Shown here: positions 17,700 to 27,468 of the stretch, one piece after another
Numbering within the stretch: position 1 is the first letter of the stretch
How the letters are laid out: each line of letters opens with the position of its first letter
From: Citrobacter braakii
GTDB taxonomy: Bacteria > Pseudomonadota > Gammaproteobacteria > Enterobacterales > Enterobacteriaceae
Reading direction: 5' to 3'
Assembly (NCBI RefSeq): GCF_002075345.1
Contig: NZ_NAEW01000010.1
Coordinates: forward strand, 1 to 64,000
DNA length: 64,000 nucleotides
Position numbers and translations under genes: made by a program
The notes under the pieces: generated by a model
Databases searched by the model: none
What the model was told of the DNA's origin: nothing
What the model saw: the letters and a program-made list of their open reading frames with translations, nothing else

Positions 17700-18161
17700 A
17701 TGACAACGCAAGTACGTAAAAACGTCATGGATATGTTTATCGATGGCGCACGGCGCGGATTCACTATTGCAACAACCAGCCTGTTGCCTAACGTGGTAAT
17801 GGCGTTTGTGATTATTCAGGCGCTGAAGGTGACGGGACTGCTCGAGATTGTCGGGCGGGTATGTGAGCCGGTAATGGCGCTGTGGGGACTGCCGGGGGAA
17901 TCTGCTACCGTACTGCTGGCGGCGGTGATGAGTATGGGAGGCGGCGTCGGTGTTTGCGCCAGCCTGGTTGTCGCCGGTACGCTTTCGGGACATGATGCTA
18001 CGGTGCTGTTACCGGCTATCTACCTGATGGGCAATCCGGTGCAAAATGTGGGACGCTGTCTGGGTACCGCGGGGGTCCATCCCCGTTATTACCCGCTTAT
18101 TATTGCGGTATGCGTAATTAATGCGCTGCTCTCTATTTGGGTTATGCAGGTTATTGCCTGA
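17700..18161 (+). CDS. yjiG: YjiG-like Gate-domain membrane protein
   Basis: 153-residue membrane protein, nearly the same as E. coli YjiG from its first residues (MTTQVRKNVMDMFIDGARR) to its end. Helices occupy about residues 28-50, 68-95 and 130-150. The conserved SMGGGVGVCASLVVAGTLSG and YLMGNPVQNVGRCLGTAG match the second subunit of the YjiH/YjiG pair. ATG 17700 comes immediately after the yjiH stop, indicating coupling. It probably works with YjiH; substrate unknown. Confidence 0.85.
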   Translation: MTTQVRKNVMDMFIDGARRGFTIATTSLLPNVVMAFVIIQALKVTGLLEIVGRVCEPVMALWGLPGESATVLLAAVMSMGGGVGVCASLVVAGTLSGHDATVLLPAIYLMGNPVQNVGRCLGTAGVHPRYYPLIIAVCVINALLSIWVMQVIA

Positions 18162-18172
18162 CAAGGAAGGTT

Positions 18173-19336
18173 ATGAACTGTTCCATTCTTAATTTGACGT
18201 TGTTCCAGCAGGGACACGTGTACGCGCCGGAAGACTTAGGACGCCAGGATATACTGGTGTCTGACAGCAAAATTGTTGCCATCGCGCCGTCGATTTCCCC
18301 TGACGATTTTCCTGGCTGCGAGTGTATCAATCTTGACGGTGCGATTGTGTGCCCAGGATTTATCGATCAACACGTCCATCTGATTGGCGGCGGTGGAGAA
18401 GCGGGGCCGCACACCCGCACGCCGGAAGTACGCTTGTCGCGGCTGGTTGAAGCTGGCGTCACCTCGGTGGTGGGATTGCTGGGGACAGATGGTATTACCC
18501 GTCACCCTGAATCGCTGCTGGCGAAAACCCGCGCGCTGGAATTTGAAGGCATTAGCGCATGGATGCTGACCGGGGCGTATTCTCTGCCTTCCCCGACCAT
18601 CACCGGCAGTATCGATCGCGATGTGGCGCTGATCGATAAAATTATTGGCGTGAAATGTGCTGTTTCGGACCATCGTTCTTCAGCCCCGGACACCTCGGCG
18701 CTGGCAAACATGGCGGCGCAGTCGCGCGTTGGCGGATTGTTAGGGCGCAAGCCGGGGATTAGCGTCTTCCATATGGGCGACAGCCCGCGCATGCTGGAGC
18801 CGTTGTACCAGATCCTCGACAGTTGCGATGTACCGATTACCAAGCTGCTGCCCACACACGTCAATCGTGCGGAACCGTTGTTTCAGTCGGCGCTGGAGTA
18901 TGCCCGCAAAGGCGGTTATATCGACATTACCAGCAGCATTGATGAACCCGTCGACCCGGCCACGGCCATCGCCACGGCACTACGCCAGAACGTGCCGCTG
19001 TCGCGTATTACCTTGAGTTCAGACGGCAACGGTAGCCAGCCGGAATTTGATGACTACGGTAATCTTATCGGCATCGGTGTCGCAGGGTTTGAATCACTGG
19101 CTGAAACAGTGCGCCAGTTGGTGAAGGTTCATGCCATACCGCTGGAACTGGCGCTGTGTCCGCTGACGCGAACGGTCGCAGAATTTTTGGGACTGGAACA
19201 TAAAGGGCGTCTGGCGGTGGGATGCGATGCCGACATTCTGGTGCTCAATGATGCGCTTGAAGTTCATCACCTGTGGGCGAAGGGAAAAGCCGTCGTCAGA
19301 GAGAAAAAAGCCTGTGTAAAAGGGACGTTTGAATAA
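18173..19336 (+). CDS. iadA: Isoaspartyl dipeptidase IadA
   Basis: 387-residue zinc amidohydrolase that cleaves beta-aspartyl (isoaspartyl) dipeptides, products of damaged-protein turnover. FIDQHVHLIGGGGEAGP carries the HxH metal ligands. The lysine in GVKCAVSDHRS is the expected carbamylated bridge, THVN supplies a further histidine, and SSDGNGSQP holds the catalytic Asp. ATG 18173 was chosen because AAGGAAGG precedes it and the protein then matches the E. coli length (390). Third gene of yjiH-yjiG-iadA. The first 15 residues differ most from E. coli, while the catalytic part is well kept. Confidence 0.93.
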   Translation: MNCSILNLTLFQQGHVYAPEDLGRQDILVSDSKIVAIAPSISPDDFPGCECINLDGAIVCPGFIDQHVHLIGGGGEAGPHTRTPEVRLSRLVEAGVTSVVGLLGTDGITRHPESLLAKTRALEFEGISAWMLTGAYSLPSPTITGSIDRDVALIDKIIGVKCAVSDHRSSAPDTSALANMAAQSRVGGLLGRKPGISVFHMGDSPRMLEPLYQILDSCDVPITKLLPTHVNRAEPLFQSALEYARKGGYIDITSSIDEPVDPATAIATALRQNVPLSRITLSSDGNGSQPEFDDYGNLIGIGVAGFESLAETVRQLVKVHAIPLELALCPLTRTVAEFLGLEHKGRLAVGCDADILVLNDALEVHHLWAKGKAVVREKKACVKGTFE

Positions 19337-19347
19337 ACGACGTTGAT

Positions 19348-19431
19348 GCCGGATGGCGGCGTAGACGCCTTATCCGGCTACGGAGTTATGCGGATGGCGG
19401 CCTGATAAGACGCGTGGCGTCACCATCAGGC
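19348..19431. repeat. BIME with two REP units after iadA
   Basis: Unit 1 (19348-19378) runs from GCCGGATGGCGG to CTTATCCGGC; unit 2 (19400-19431) from GCCTGATAAGACGC to CACCATCAGGC. Both have the classic REP inverted-repeat layout and lie between the convergent iadA and bcp genes. Confidence 0.88.
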
Positions 19432-19451
19432 GCTATCTGGCAAAATGTAAA

Positions 19452-19922
19452 TCAGGCGTTCTCTTTCAGCCAGTTCATTACCACGTCGTGGTGGTTGCTG
19501 GTTTTGAAGTCATCAAACACATGCTCAATTTTCCCTTCAGCATCAATCAGGAAGCTGATGCGGTGGATGCCATCATAGGTTTTGCCCATAAATGACTTCT
19601 CACCCCAGACGCCGAACTGCTCGCAAACCTGGTGATCTTCGTCGGACAGGAGCGTGAAGTTAAGGACTTCTTTCTCCGCGAATCGGGAAAGCTTCTCTGG
19701 TTTATCGGTGCTGATTCCCAGCACTTCAACACCTGCTTTTTTTAACTCATCCATGTTATCGCGCAGGCCGCAGGCCTGTACGGTACAGCCGGGTGTCATG
19801 GCTTTCGGGTAAAAATAAACCAGAACACGCTGTCCCTGGAAGTCGGTTAAATTTACTTGTTCTCCGTCTTGATCCGGCAAGCTAAATTTCGGTGCGATAT
19901 CACCGGCTTTCAGTGGGTTCAT
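19452..19922 (-). CDS. bcp: Thiol peroxidase Bcp (peroxiredoxin)
   Basis: 156-residue cytoplasmic peroxiredoxin reducing hydrogen peroxide and organic or lipid peroxides with thioredoxin. The peroxidatic C46 and resolving C51 lie in TPGCTVQACGLRD. Its start codon overlaps the gcvR stop by one base (TAATG), indicating coupling to gcvR. Confidence 0.96.
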   Translation of the reverse strand: MNPLKAGDIAPKFSLPDQDGEQVNLTDFQGQRVLVYFYPKAMTPGCTVQACGLRDNMDELKKAGVEVLGISTDKPEKLSRFAEKEVLNFTLLSDEDHQVCEQFGVWGEKSFMGKTYDGIHRISFLIDAEGKIEHVFDDFKTSNHHDVVMNWLKENA

Positions 19923-20494
19923 TACTTAACTCCATCCTGTTCATCATGCTGTGAGTAATTGACGACGTTAATACTGCCTTGCGCATTGAGTTCTGTACAG
20001 AGTGCTTTAAACGCATCTTCAATATTTGCCGAATCATGTGACGCAGGACTATGTGCGGTAATTTGAATAAACAGCTGTGCCGCCTTTTCGTTCTCAGCCG
20101 GTTGCGTGCGTGAAACCAGTTCCGCAATATTCATTTGGTGGCTGTCAAACAGGGCGGTAAAGCGTTCAATCAAATGCGGAGAATCAGGAACATCGACCTG
20201 CACCCATACCGTAGCGGGCATCGCCGGACGGGGGCGTGCGGTCGTGCGCTTCATCACAATCAGTAAATCCAGCTCTGCACCTTTCAACGGCAAGGTTGAT
20301 TCAATTAGGGTAATGGCATTCCAGGTGCCCGACAGCAACATGATAAACGTGAACTCGTCACCCAGCATGGCCAGTCGGCTGTCTTCGATATTACAGCCGC
20401 AACTGCTGACATGACGTGTGATGGTGTTCACAATTCCCGGGCGGTCAGCACCCAGCGCAGTAATGACCAGATAGTGTTGCGATGACGATGTCAA
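19922..20494 (-). CDS. gcvR: GcvR, glycine cleavage regulator
   Basis: 190-residue protein with two ACT domains (about residues 8-85 and 95-175). In E. coli GcvR binds GcvA and blocks activation of gcvTHP when glycine is low. The start is set at TTG 20494 (next residues TSSSQHYLV), with AAGGAAG upstream, which gives the same 190-residue length as E. coli; an ATG at 20560 would add 22 residues lacking in the family. Upstream of bcp and divergent from dapA. Confidence 0.88.
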   Translation of the reverse strand: MTSSSQHYLVITALGADRPGIVNTITRHVSSCGCNIEDSRLAMLGDEFTFIMLLSGTWNAITLIESTLPLKGAELDLLIVMKRTTARPRPAMPATVWVQVDVPDSPHLIERFTALFDSHQMNIAELVSRTQPAENEKAAQLFIQITAHSPASHDSANIEDAFKALCTELNAQGSINVVNYSQHDEQDGVK

Positions 20495-20639
20495 ACCTGT
20501 TCTTCCTTTGAGCGGTGAGGTAATCATAAGGAAAGCATAAAAAAAACATGCATACAACAATCAGAACGGCTCTGGTCGCTTGCTTTTATTGTCGTACCAA
20601 ACGTACCATTGAGACACTTGTTTGCACAGAGGATGGCCC

Positions 20640-21518
20640 ATGTTCACGGGAAGTATTGTCGCGCTTGTTACGCCGATGGATGAGAAAGGTAAAGTCTGCC
20701 GGTCGAGCCTGAAAAAACTGATTGATTATCATGTCGCCAGCGGCACCTCGGCGATCGTTTCGGTTGGCACCACCGGTGAGTCTGCCACCCTGAGTCATGA
20801 TGAGCATGGCGATGTGGTGATGATGACCCTGGAGCTGGCCGACGGGCGTATTCCGGTGATTGCCGGAACCGGCGCTAATGCGACCGCGGAAGCCATTAGT
20901 CTGACGCAGCGTTTCAACGACAGTGGTGTTGTCGGCTGCCTGACGGTGACGCCTTACTACAACCGCCCAACCCAGGAAGGTTTGTTCCAGCATTTCAAAG
21001 CCATCGCTGAACATACTGACCTGCCGCAAATTCTGTATAATGTACCGTCCCGTACCGGCTGCGATATGTTGCCGGAAACCGTTGGTCGCCTGGCGAAAGT
21101 AAAAAATATTATCGCTATTAAAGAGGCCACGGGGAACTTAAGTCGCGTTCACCAGATCAAAGAGCTGGTTTCAGACGACTTTATTCTGCTCAGCGGTGAT
21201 GACGCGACCGGACTGGATTTTATGCAGCTCGGTGGTCATGGCGTGATTTCCGTGACGTCTAACGTTGCGGCACGCGATATGGCCGAAATGTGCAAACTGG
21301 CGGCAGCCGGGAACTTTGCCGAGGCGCGGGTGATTAACCAGCGTCTGATGCCGTTACACAACAAACTATTTGTCGAACCCAATCCTATCCCAGTGAAATG
21401 GGCGTGTAAGGAGTTGGGACTTGTGGCGACCGATACGCTACGTCTGCCGATGACGCCAATCACGGATAATGCTCGTGAAATCGTCAAAGCGGCGCTTAAG
21501 CATGCCGGTTTGCTGTAA
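20640..21518 (+). CDS. dapA: 4-hydroxy-tetrahydrodipicolinate synthase DapA
   Basis: 292-residue class I aldolase joining pyruvate and aspartate semialdehyde, first committed step of DAP and lysine synthesis. K161 in IAIKEATGN is the Schiff-base lysine. TTGES and [10 protein letters not shown] hold the other active-site residues (Tyr133 and Arg138 by E. coli numbering). The ATG at 20640 has GAGGA upstream and gives the E. coli length; an ATG at 20622 would add six residues. Thirteen bases before the bamC region, so dapA-bamC are likely cotranscribed. Confidence 0.96.
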   Translation: MFTGSIVALVTPMDEKGKVCRSSLKKLIDYHVASGTSAIVSVGTTGESATLSHDEHGDVVMMTLELADGRIPVIAGTGANATAEAISLTQRFNDSGVVGCLTVTPYYNRPTQEGLFQHFKAIAEHTDLPQILYNVPSRTGCDMLPETVGRLAKVKNIIAIKEATGNLSRVHQIKELVSDDFILLSGDDATGLDFMQLGGHGVISVTSNVAARDMAEMCKLAAAGNFAEARVINQRLMPLHNKLFVEPNPIPVKWACKELGLVATDTLRLPMTPITDNAREIVKAALKHAGLL

Positions 21519-21534
21519 AGTTTAGGGAGATTTG

Positions 21535-22569
21535 ATGGCTTACTCAGTACAAAAGTCGCGCCTGGCCAAGGTTGCGGGTGTTTCGCTTGTTATGTTGCTC
21601 GCGGCCTGTAGTTCTGACTCGCGTTATAAGCGCCAGGTGAGCGGTGATGAATCCTATCTGGAGGCCGCACCGCTTGCTGAGCTTCACGCTCCAGCTGGGA
21701 TGATTCTGCCGGTTATGTCGGGTGACTATAATATCCCGGTCACCAACGGCAGCGGTGCCGTTGGTAAAGCGCTGGACATTCGCCCGCCGGCTCAGCCGTT
21801 AGCATTAGTCACCGGCGCTCGCACTCAGATCGCGGGTGATACGTCGACATTGCTGGTGGAAAATGGTCGTGGCAACACGCTGTGGCCACAGGTCGTTAGC
21901 GTCATTCAGTCTAAAAACTACACGATCACCAAACGTGATGATGCCAGCCAGACGTTAACCACCGACTGGGTTAACTGGAACCGTCTGGATGAAGACGAGC
22001 AGTACCGTGGACGTTATCAAATCTCGGTTAAACCGCAGGGTTATCAGCAAGCGGTAACGGTGAAACTGATTAACCTCGAGCAGGCCGGTAAACCCGTAGC
22101 TGATCCAGCATCAATGCAGCGTTACAGCGCTGAGATGATGAACGTTATCTCCGCAGGTCTGGATAAGAACGCCACTGATGCCGCGAATGCCGCGCAGAAC
22201 CGCTCTGCCGCCACCATGGATGTTCAGAGTGCTGCCGATGACACCGGTTTACCGATGCTGGTGGTACGTGGGCCGTTCAACGTGGTATGGCAGCGTCTGC
22301 CGGCAGCGCTTGAGAAAGTGGGAATGAAAGTGACCGACAGCACCCGTTCTCAGGGCAGCATCGCCGTGACCTACAAACCACTGTCTGAAAGCAACTGGCA
22401 GGAGCTGGGCGCAAGCGATCCGGGTCTGGTATCCGGCGACTATAAACTGCAGGTCGGTGATTTAGACAACCGCAGTAGCTTGCAGTTTATCGATCCGAAG
22501 GGGCATACCCTGACGCAAAGCCAGAACGACGCGCTGGTCGCCGTCTTCCAGGCAGCGTTCAGTAAGTAA
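21535..22569 (+). CDS. bamC: Outer-membrane assembly lipoprotein BamC
   Basis: 344-residue lipoprotein of the BAM complex. The signal sequence ends with the lipobox LLAAC, with lipidated C25 followed by SS. A long unstructured stretch binding BamD follows ([16 protein letters not shown]), then two helix-grip domains (about residues 100-210 and 225-340). ATG 21535 is preceded in frame by TTG; the ATG matches E. coli. A strong terminator follows. Confidence 0.95.
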   Translation: MAYSVQKSRLAKVAGVSLVMLLAACSSDSRYKRQVSGDESYLEAAPLAELHAPAGMILPVMSGDYNIPVTNGSGAVGKALDIRPPAQPLALVTGARTQIAGDTSTLLVENGRGNTLWPQVVSVIQSKNYTITKRDDASQTLTTDWVNWNRLDEDEQYRGRYQISVKPQGYQQAVTVKLINLEQAGKPVADPASMQRYSAEMMNVISAGLDKNATDAANAAQNRSAATMDVQSAADDTGLPMLVVRGPFNVVWQRLPAALEKVGMKVTDSTRSQGSIAVTYKPLSESNWQELGASDPGLVSGDYKLQVGDLDNRSSLQFIDPKGHTLTQSQNDALVAVFQAAFSK

Positions 22570-22576
22570 AAATAAA

Positions 22577-22603
22577 GGGCTGGATAACTCCAGCCCTTTT
22601 TTT
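22577..22603 (+). terminator. Rho-independent terminator after bamC
   Basis: GGGCTGGA, short loop, TCCAGCCC then seven T. It closes the dapA-bamC transcript just before the purC promoter. Confidence 0.9.
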
Positions 22604-22607
22604 CTGA

Positions 22608-22629
22608 TATGATACGCAAACGTGTGCGT
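22608..22629 (+). promoter_or_regulatory. PUR box and -10 of purC
   Basis: ACGCAAACGTGTGCGT at 22614-22629 matches the PurR operator consensus except for one base in the centre. A -10-like TATGAT (22608-22613) abuts it, so PurR bound here would block initiation. Confidence 0.82.
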
Positions 22630-22680
22630 CGGCAGAAAAACGCAATATTTATCGTTAATTCACACCCAGGAGTAATAAAG

Positions 22681-23394
22681 ATGCAAAAGCAAGCTGAGTT
22701 GTATCGTGGTAAAGCGAAGACCGTATACAGCACGGAAAACCCGGACCTGTTGGTGCTCGAATTCCGCAATGATACGTCAGCAGGGGATGGCGCGCGCATT
22801 GAACAGTTTGACCGTAAAGGCATGGTGAACAACAAGTTCAACCATTTCATTATGACTAAACTGCAAGAAGCGGGCATTCCTACCCAGATGGAGCGACTGC
22901 TTTCCGATACTGAATGTCTGGTGAAAAAACTGGAGATGGTACCGGTTGAATGTGTGGTTCGTAACCGCGCAGCAGGTTCCCTGGTTAAGCGTTTAGGCGT
23001 TGAAGAAGGTATTGAACTGAATCCGCCGCTGTTTGATCTGTTCCTGAAAAACGATGCTATGCACGATCCAATGATTAACGATTCCTATTGCGAAACTTTT
23101 GGTTGGGTGAGCAAAGAGAATCTGGCGCGTATGAAAGAGCTGACCTACAAAGCCAACGACGTGCTGAAAAAGATGTTTGATGATGCCGGTCTGATTCTGG
23201 TCGACTTCAAACTTGAGTTTGGTTTGTATAAAGGTGAAGTTGTCCTGGGCGATGAGTTCTCACCGGACGGCAGCCGTCTGTGGGACAAAGAAACGCTGGA
23301 TAAAATGGACAAAGATCGCTTCCGCCAGAGCCTGGGCGGCCTGATCGAAGCCTATGAAGCCGTCGCGCATCGTCTGGGTGTGAAGTTAGACTAA
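22681..23394 (+). CDS. purC: SAICAR synthetase PurC
   Basis: 237-residue ATP-dependent ligase joining CAIR and aspartate in purine synthesis. [14 protein letters not shown] is the ATP-binding start, [17 protein letters not shown] the substrate loop and LVDFKLEFG precedes [15 protein letters not shown]. The ATG at 22681 has AGGAG at the right distance and matches the E. coli start ([11 protein letters not shown]). It has its own PurR operator and stands alone. Confidence 0.97.
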   Translation: MQKQAELYRGKAKTVYSTENPDLLVLEFRNDTSAGDGARIEQFDRKGMVNNKFNHFIMTKLQEAGIPTQMERLLSDTECLVKKLEMVPVECVVRNRAAGSLVKRLGVEEGIELNPPLFDLFLKNDAMHDPMINDSYCETFGWVSKENLARMKELTYKANDVLKKMFDDAGLILVDFKLEFGLYKGEVVLGDEFSPDGSRLWDKETLDKMDKDRFRQSLGGLIEAYEAVAHRLGVKLD

Positions 23395-23402
23395 TCCTCC
23401 CC

Positions 23403-23428
23403 TGAGCCGGCGATCGCTCTCCGGCTCA
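23403..23428 (+). terminator. Hairpin after purC
   Basis: TGAGCCGG / CCGGCTCA, perfect 8-bp stem, 10-base loop, 8 bases past the purC stop; only a weak T-run follows. Confidence 0.55.
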
Positions 23429-23522
23429 TCAATCCCGCCGATTTTGATTACTGTTTCTTATGGTAATCCTGTTCCGAACCGCCTACGATCATCATCATAA
23501 TGAATAAAAAGTTGAGGTGATT

Positions 23523-24389
23523 ATGCGCTGGCAAGGGCGTCGTGAAAGTGACAATGTGGAAGACAGACGAAATAGCTCCGGTGGCGGCCCTTCTATAGGC
23601 GGCCCTGGTTTTCGTTTGCCCAGTGGTAAAGGCGGCATCATCCTGCTGATTGTGGTGCTGGTGGCGGGATATTATGGCGTGGATCTCACCGGATTAATGA
23701 CCGGCCAGCCAGTTTCCCAACAGCAATCATCACACTCCATCAGCCCAAATGATGATGAAGCAGCAAAATTTACCTCGGTGATTCTGGCCACCACGGAAGA
23801 TACCTGGGGGCAGCAGTTTGAAAAAATGGGCCGGACCTACCAACAGCCGAAGCTGGTAATGTATCGCGGAGCGACGCGTACCGGCTGTGGCGCAGGTCAG
23901 TCGGTGATGGGGCCGTTTTACTGCCCGGCGGATGGTACGGTGTATATCGACCTCTCATTTTATGATGACATGAAAAATAAGCTGGGCGCCGATGGTGATT
24001 TTGCTCAGGGCTATGTTATCGCCCATGAAGTGGGTCACCACGTGCAGAAACTGCTGGGTATTGAACCGAAAGTTCGCCAGATGCAGCAGAATGCCTCACA
24101 GGCTGAGGTGAACCGTCTTTCCGTACGTATGGAACTGCAGGCGGACTGCTTTGCCGGCGTCTGGGGCAACAGTATGCAGCAGCAGGGCGTGCTGGAGTCC
24201 GGCGACCTGGCAGAAGCGCTGAACGCCGCTCAGGCCATTGGCGACGATCGCCTGCAGCAGCAGGGACAAGGACGCGTTGTGCCGGACAGCTTTACCCACG
24301 GCACTTCTGAGCAGCGGCTTAGCTGGTTCAAACGCGGTTTTGACAGCGGCGATCCGGGACAATGTAATACTTTTGGTAAAGGCATTTAA
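23523..24389 (+). CDS. ypfJ: YpfJ, predicted neutral zinc metallopeptidase
   Basis: 288-residue protein with one N-terminal transmembrane helix (about residues 37-55, after a glycine-rich leader) and a soluble metallopeptidase-like domain. HEVGHH in [16 protein letters not shown] is the HExxH zinc site, and [13 protein letters not shown] supplies a likely third ligand. Function is not known. The ATG at 23523 matches E. coli ([16 protein letters not shown]). Fifteen bases before tmcA, so probably one transcript. Confidence 0.88.
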   Translation: MRWQGRRESDNVEDRRNSSGGGPSIGGPGFRLPSGKGGIILLIVVLVAGYYGVDLTGLMTGQPVSQQQSSHSISPNDDEAAKFTSVILATTEDTWGQQFEKMGRTYQQPKLVMYRGATRTGCGAGQSVMGPFYCPADGTVYIDLSFYDDMKNKLGADGDFAQGYVIAHEVGHHVQKLLGIEPKVRQMQQNASQAEVNRLSVRMELQADCFAGVWGNSMQQQGVLESGDLAEALNAAQAIGDDRLQQQGQGRVVPDSFTHGTSEQRLSWFKRGFDSGDPGQCNTFGKGI

Positions 24390-24404
24390 GCTACTGAGGC
24401 AGGG

Positions 24405-26420
24405 ATGTCTGATAATACGGCGCTGAGCGCGTTAACCGAACAGATGGCCCACGAAGGGATCCGTCGTCTGCTGATTATCAGTGGCGAGGGGAACTGGTGT
24501 CAGGAGCGGGCTTTAGCGCTACGCGACACGTTACCCGGCGACTGGTTATGGGTGGGCGCACCCGCCCCTGCTGAGCCGAACTGTACGCCACAGGCGCTGC
24601 AAACGTTATTAGGACGCGAGTTTCGTCATGCGGTTTTTGACGCCGGGCAGGGATTTGACGCTGCGGCATTTGCCGCCTTAAGCGGAACGCTGATCGCCGG
24701 GAGCTGGCTGGTTTTGCTGACTCCCCCCTGGCATACCTGGCACACGCATCCGGACGTGGATTCACTGCGCTGGAGCGACTGTGCTGAACCTATCCCAACG
24801 CCGCACTTTGTTGAACATGTCAAACGGGTGATTTCCCGTGACGGACAGGCGCTGCACTGGCAGCAGCATCACGCAGTTTCCAGCCCGCGTTTTCCTGTTC
24901 GTGCAGTCTGGCACGCGGCAACCGGTTACCCTCAGCCTGAACAGGCGATGATTTTAACCCAGTTGCTGGATATGCCTCCCGGCGTGGCTGCGGTCACAGC
25001 TGCACGTGGCCGGGGTAAATCGGCTCTGGCAGGGCAACTGATAGCACGTATCAACGGGACCGCGATTGTCACCGCGCCTGCTAAAGCGGCAACGGATGTG
25101 CTGGCGCAATTTGCCGCAGAGCGATACCGGTTTATGGCCCCGGATGCGCTGTTAAGCAGTTCTGCAACCGCAGACTGGCTGGTTGTGGATGAAGCCGCCG
25201 CGATCCCCGCGCCGCTGCTACACCAACTGGTTGCGCGTTTCCCTCGTACGCTGTTAACCACCACCGTACAGGGCTACGAGGGAACCGGCAGAGGCTTTTT
25301 GCTGAAATTCTGCGCCCGCTTTCCTCATCTTCGACGCTATGAGTTGCAACAACCCGTACGCTGGGCGCAGAGATGTCCGCTGGAGAAAATCGTCAGCGAT
25401 GCGCTGGTGTTTGACGACGAAACCTTTGCGCATGCCCCCTTGGGGGAGCTTAACTTCTCGGCATTTGAGCAACTCTCATGGCAGACAAACCCGGCGCTGC
25501 CGTTAGCGGTATATCAGCTACTTTCCGGTGCGCATTATCGCACCTCGCCACTGGATCTGCGGCGAATGATGGACGCGCCGGGTCAGCATTTTCTTCAGGC
25601 TTCGGCTGCTGACTCGGTGGCGGGAGCCGTCTGGCTGGTCGACGAGGGGGGATTATCCGCAGAATTAAGCCAGGCCGTCTGGGCCGGATATCGCCGACCA
25701 AGAGGAAATCTGGTTGCGCAGTCACTGGCGGCGCACGGCGGAGACCCATTGGCGGCGACGCTCGTCGGGCGGCGGGTCAGTCGAATTGCGGTTCATCCCG
25801 CGCGTCAAAGGGAAGGTATTGGGCAACAGCTGATTCTGCAGGCCCGGCACTATTGCACGCAGTGCGACTATCTGTCCGTCAGCTTTGGTTATACGGCTGA
25901 ATTATGGCGTTTCTGGCAGCGCTGCGGTTTTGTCCTGGTACGGATGGGTAATCATCGGGAAGCCAGCAGCGGCTGTTATACCGCTATGGCGGTGCTGCCC
26001 ATCAGCGAAGCGGGAAAACGCCTTGCCTGGCGGGCGCACCAGCGCCTGCGACGGGATGCGGAGATTCTTGCTCAGTGGAACGCAGAGCGCATTCCGCTGG
26101 TACCACTGAAAGAGACTACGCTTAATGAGGATGACTGGGGTGAGCTGGCTGGGTTTGCTTTCGCGCATCGACCATTACTGACATCATTAGGTTGTCTGAG
26201 TCGTTTGCTTGAGCGCAGCGAGTTGCCTCTTCCGGCATTGCGCGGGCGTATACAGGCTCAACGCAGCGATGCTGAATTGTGCCAACAGCTGAAAATATCG
26301 GGTCGCAAAGCGCTGTTGGCAGTTCAGCGCGCCGAGGCGGCGCAGGCCTTAAAACAGCTGGATGCTGAGCGTGAACAACGGCTACATAATCGCATTATGC
26401 AATGGCAATTTTTTCACTAA
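24405..26420 (+). CDS. tmcA: tRNA(Met) cytidine acetyltransferase TmcA
   Basis: 671-residue enzyme making N4-acetylcytidine at the wobble base of elongator tRNA-Met, using ATP and acetyl-CoA. Domains in order: N-terminal DUF1726-like, RNA-helicase-like ATPase (Walker A AARGRGKSAL near residues 197-206; Walker B VDEAAAIP), GNAT acetyltransferase (RRVSRIAVHPARQREGIGQQL) and C-terminal tRNA-binding part. Length equals E. coli TmcA. Confidence 0.95.
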   Translation: MSDNTALSALTEQMAHEGIRRLLIISGEGNWCQERALALRDTLPGDWLWVGAPAPAEPNCTPQALQTLLGREFRHAVFDAGQGFDAAAFAALSGTLIAGSWLVLLTPPWHTWHTHPDVDSLRWSDCAEPIPTPHFVEHVKRVISRDGQALHWQQHHAVSSPRFPVRAVWHAATGYPQPEQAMILTQLLDMPPGVAAVTAARGRGKSALAGQLIARINGTAIVTAPAKAATDVLAQFAAERYRFMAPDALLSSSATADWLVVDEAAAIPAPLLHQLVARFPRTLLTTTVQGYEGTGRGFLLKFCARFPHLRRYELQQPVRWAQRCPLEKIVSDALVFDDETFAHAPLGELNFSAFEQLSWQTNPALPLAVYQLLSGAHYRTSPLDLRRMMDAPGQHFLQASAADSVAGAVWLVDEGGLSAELSQAVWAGYRRPRGNLVAQSLAAHGGDPLAATLVGRRVSRIAVHPARQREGIGQQLILQARHYCTQCDYLSVSFGYTAELWRFWQRCGFVLVRMGNHREASSGCYTAMAVLPISEAGKRLAWRAHQRLRRDAEILAQWNAERIPLVPLKETTLNEDDWGELAGFAFAHRPLLTSLGCLSRLLERSELPLPALRGRIQAQRSDAELCQQLKISGRKALLAVQRAEAAQALKQLDAEREQRLHNRIMQWQFFH

Positions 26421-26493
26421 CTTCTTCAATTTCCTGGCATGGTCATTGCGGTTAAGCGGCGTAGAATGATTCTCATCAGTTAAGGAGATCGCC

Positions 26494-27192
26494 ATGAAAC
26501 ATGACCATTTTGTTGTTCAAAGTCCCGATAAACCCGCTCAACAGCTCTTGTTGCTGTTTCATGGCGTCGGCGATAACCCGGTTGCCATGGGCGAAATTGG
26601 CTCCTGGTTTGCGCCGCTGTTTCCGAATGCGCTAATCGTCAGCATTGGCGGGGCAGAGCCTTATGGTACGACTTCCGGGCGTCAGTGGTTTTCGGTACAG
26701 GGGATAACGGAAGAGAACCGCCAGGCGCGTATTGACGCGATTATGCCGGTCTTTATCGAAACCGTTCGCTACTGGCAGAAGCAAAGCGGCGTTTCGCCTC
26801 AGGCGACCGCGCTGATTGGTTTTTCTCAGGGCTCGATTATGTCGCTTGAGAGTATTAAAGCCGAGCCTGGGCTGGCGTCGCGGGTCATCGCCTTTAATGG
26901 TCGCTATGCCACGTTGCCGGAGGTTGCAACCACCGCGACGACGGTGCATTTGATTCACGGCGGTGAAGACCGGGTGATTGAGTTATCTCATGCCGTTGCC
27001 GCGCAGGAGGCGTTAATTCGCGCCGGTGGGGATGTGACGCTGGATATCGTCGAAAATCTGGGGCACGCTATTGATGAACGCAGTATGCAGTTTGCGCTCG
27101 ACCACTTGCGTTTTACCGTACCGAAGCACTACTTTGATGAAGCGCTGAGCGGCGGTAAGCCTCACGATGATGATGTGATTGAGATGATTTAA
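26494..27192 (+). CDS. ypfH: YpfH, alpha/beta-hydrolase esterase
   Basis: 232-residue carboxylesterase-type hydrolase. The nucleophile serine lies in the GFSQGS elbow, LLFHGVGDN is the oxyanion region, HGGEDRVIE gives the acid and NLGHAID the histidine. There is no signal peptide, so it is cytoplasmic. E. coli YpfH shows esterase activity on short acyl esters. RBS AAGGAGA precedes the ATG; convergent with ypfN. Confidence 0.9.
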   Translation: MKHDHFVVQSPDKPAQQLLLLFHGVGDNPVAMGEIGSWFAPLFPNALIVSIGGAEPYGTTSGRQWFSVQGITEENRQARIDAIMPVFIETVRYWQKQSGVSPQATALIGFSQGSIMSLESIKAEPGLASRVIAFNGRYATLPEVATTATTVHLIHGGEDRVIELSHAVAAQEALIRAGGDVTLDIVENLGHAIDERSMQFALDHLRFTVPKHYFDEALSGGKPHDDDVIEMI

Positions 27193-27197
27193 CCCGC

Positions 27198-27232
27198 AGG
27201 CCGAATGGCGATGTGAAACCGCCATTCGGCCT
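27198..27232. terminator. Hairpin between ypfH and ypfN
   Basis: AGGCCGAATGGCG / CGCCATTCGGCCT is a perfect 13-bp stem with a 9-base loop in the gap between convergent stops. Its core resembles REP elements; T-tracts are short. Confidence 0.6.
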
Positions 27233-27240
27233 ACGTTGGC

Positions 27241-27441
27241 TTATTTCTTCGGTTGATCCTTGTTTGGCCAATCGTCGTCGTCATCCCATTTATCGTTAAA
27301 ATCACGATGCGGGGGAAGCTCCGGCTTATTGGCAAGAAATTTCTTGTGGTCGACGCGCTTGAGATCTTTAATCACGTTCAGCAATACGCCTACCAGAAAC
27401 ACCAACACCAGAATCCACCAGTATTTTGCCAGCCAGTCCAT
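27241..27441 (-). CDS. ypfN: YpfN, small membrane protein (UPF0370)
   Basis: 66-residue protein: one transmembrane helix (about residues 4-25), then a charged cytoplasmic-type tail with an unusual run of aspartates (DKWDDDDDW) and lysine-rich end. Function unknown. The ATG at 27441 (MDWLAKYWW) matches E. coli; the ATG two codons earlier overlaps the GAGGAA ribosome site and is unlikely. It is the last gene of yffB-dapE-ypfN. Confidence 0.88.
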   Translation of the reverse strand: MDWLAKYWWILVLVFLVGVLLNVIKDLKRVDHKKFLANKPELPPHRDFNDKWDDDDDWPNKDQPKK

Positions 27442-27468
27442 GCTCATTTCCTCTTACAGGAACACTCA

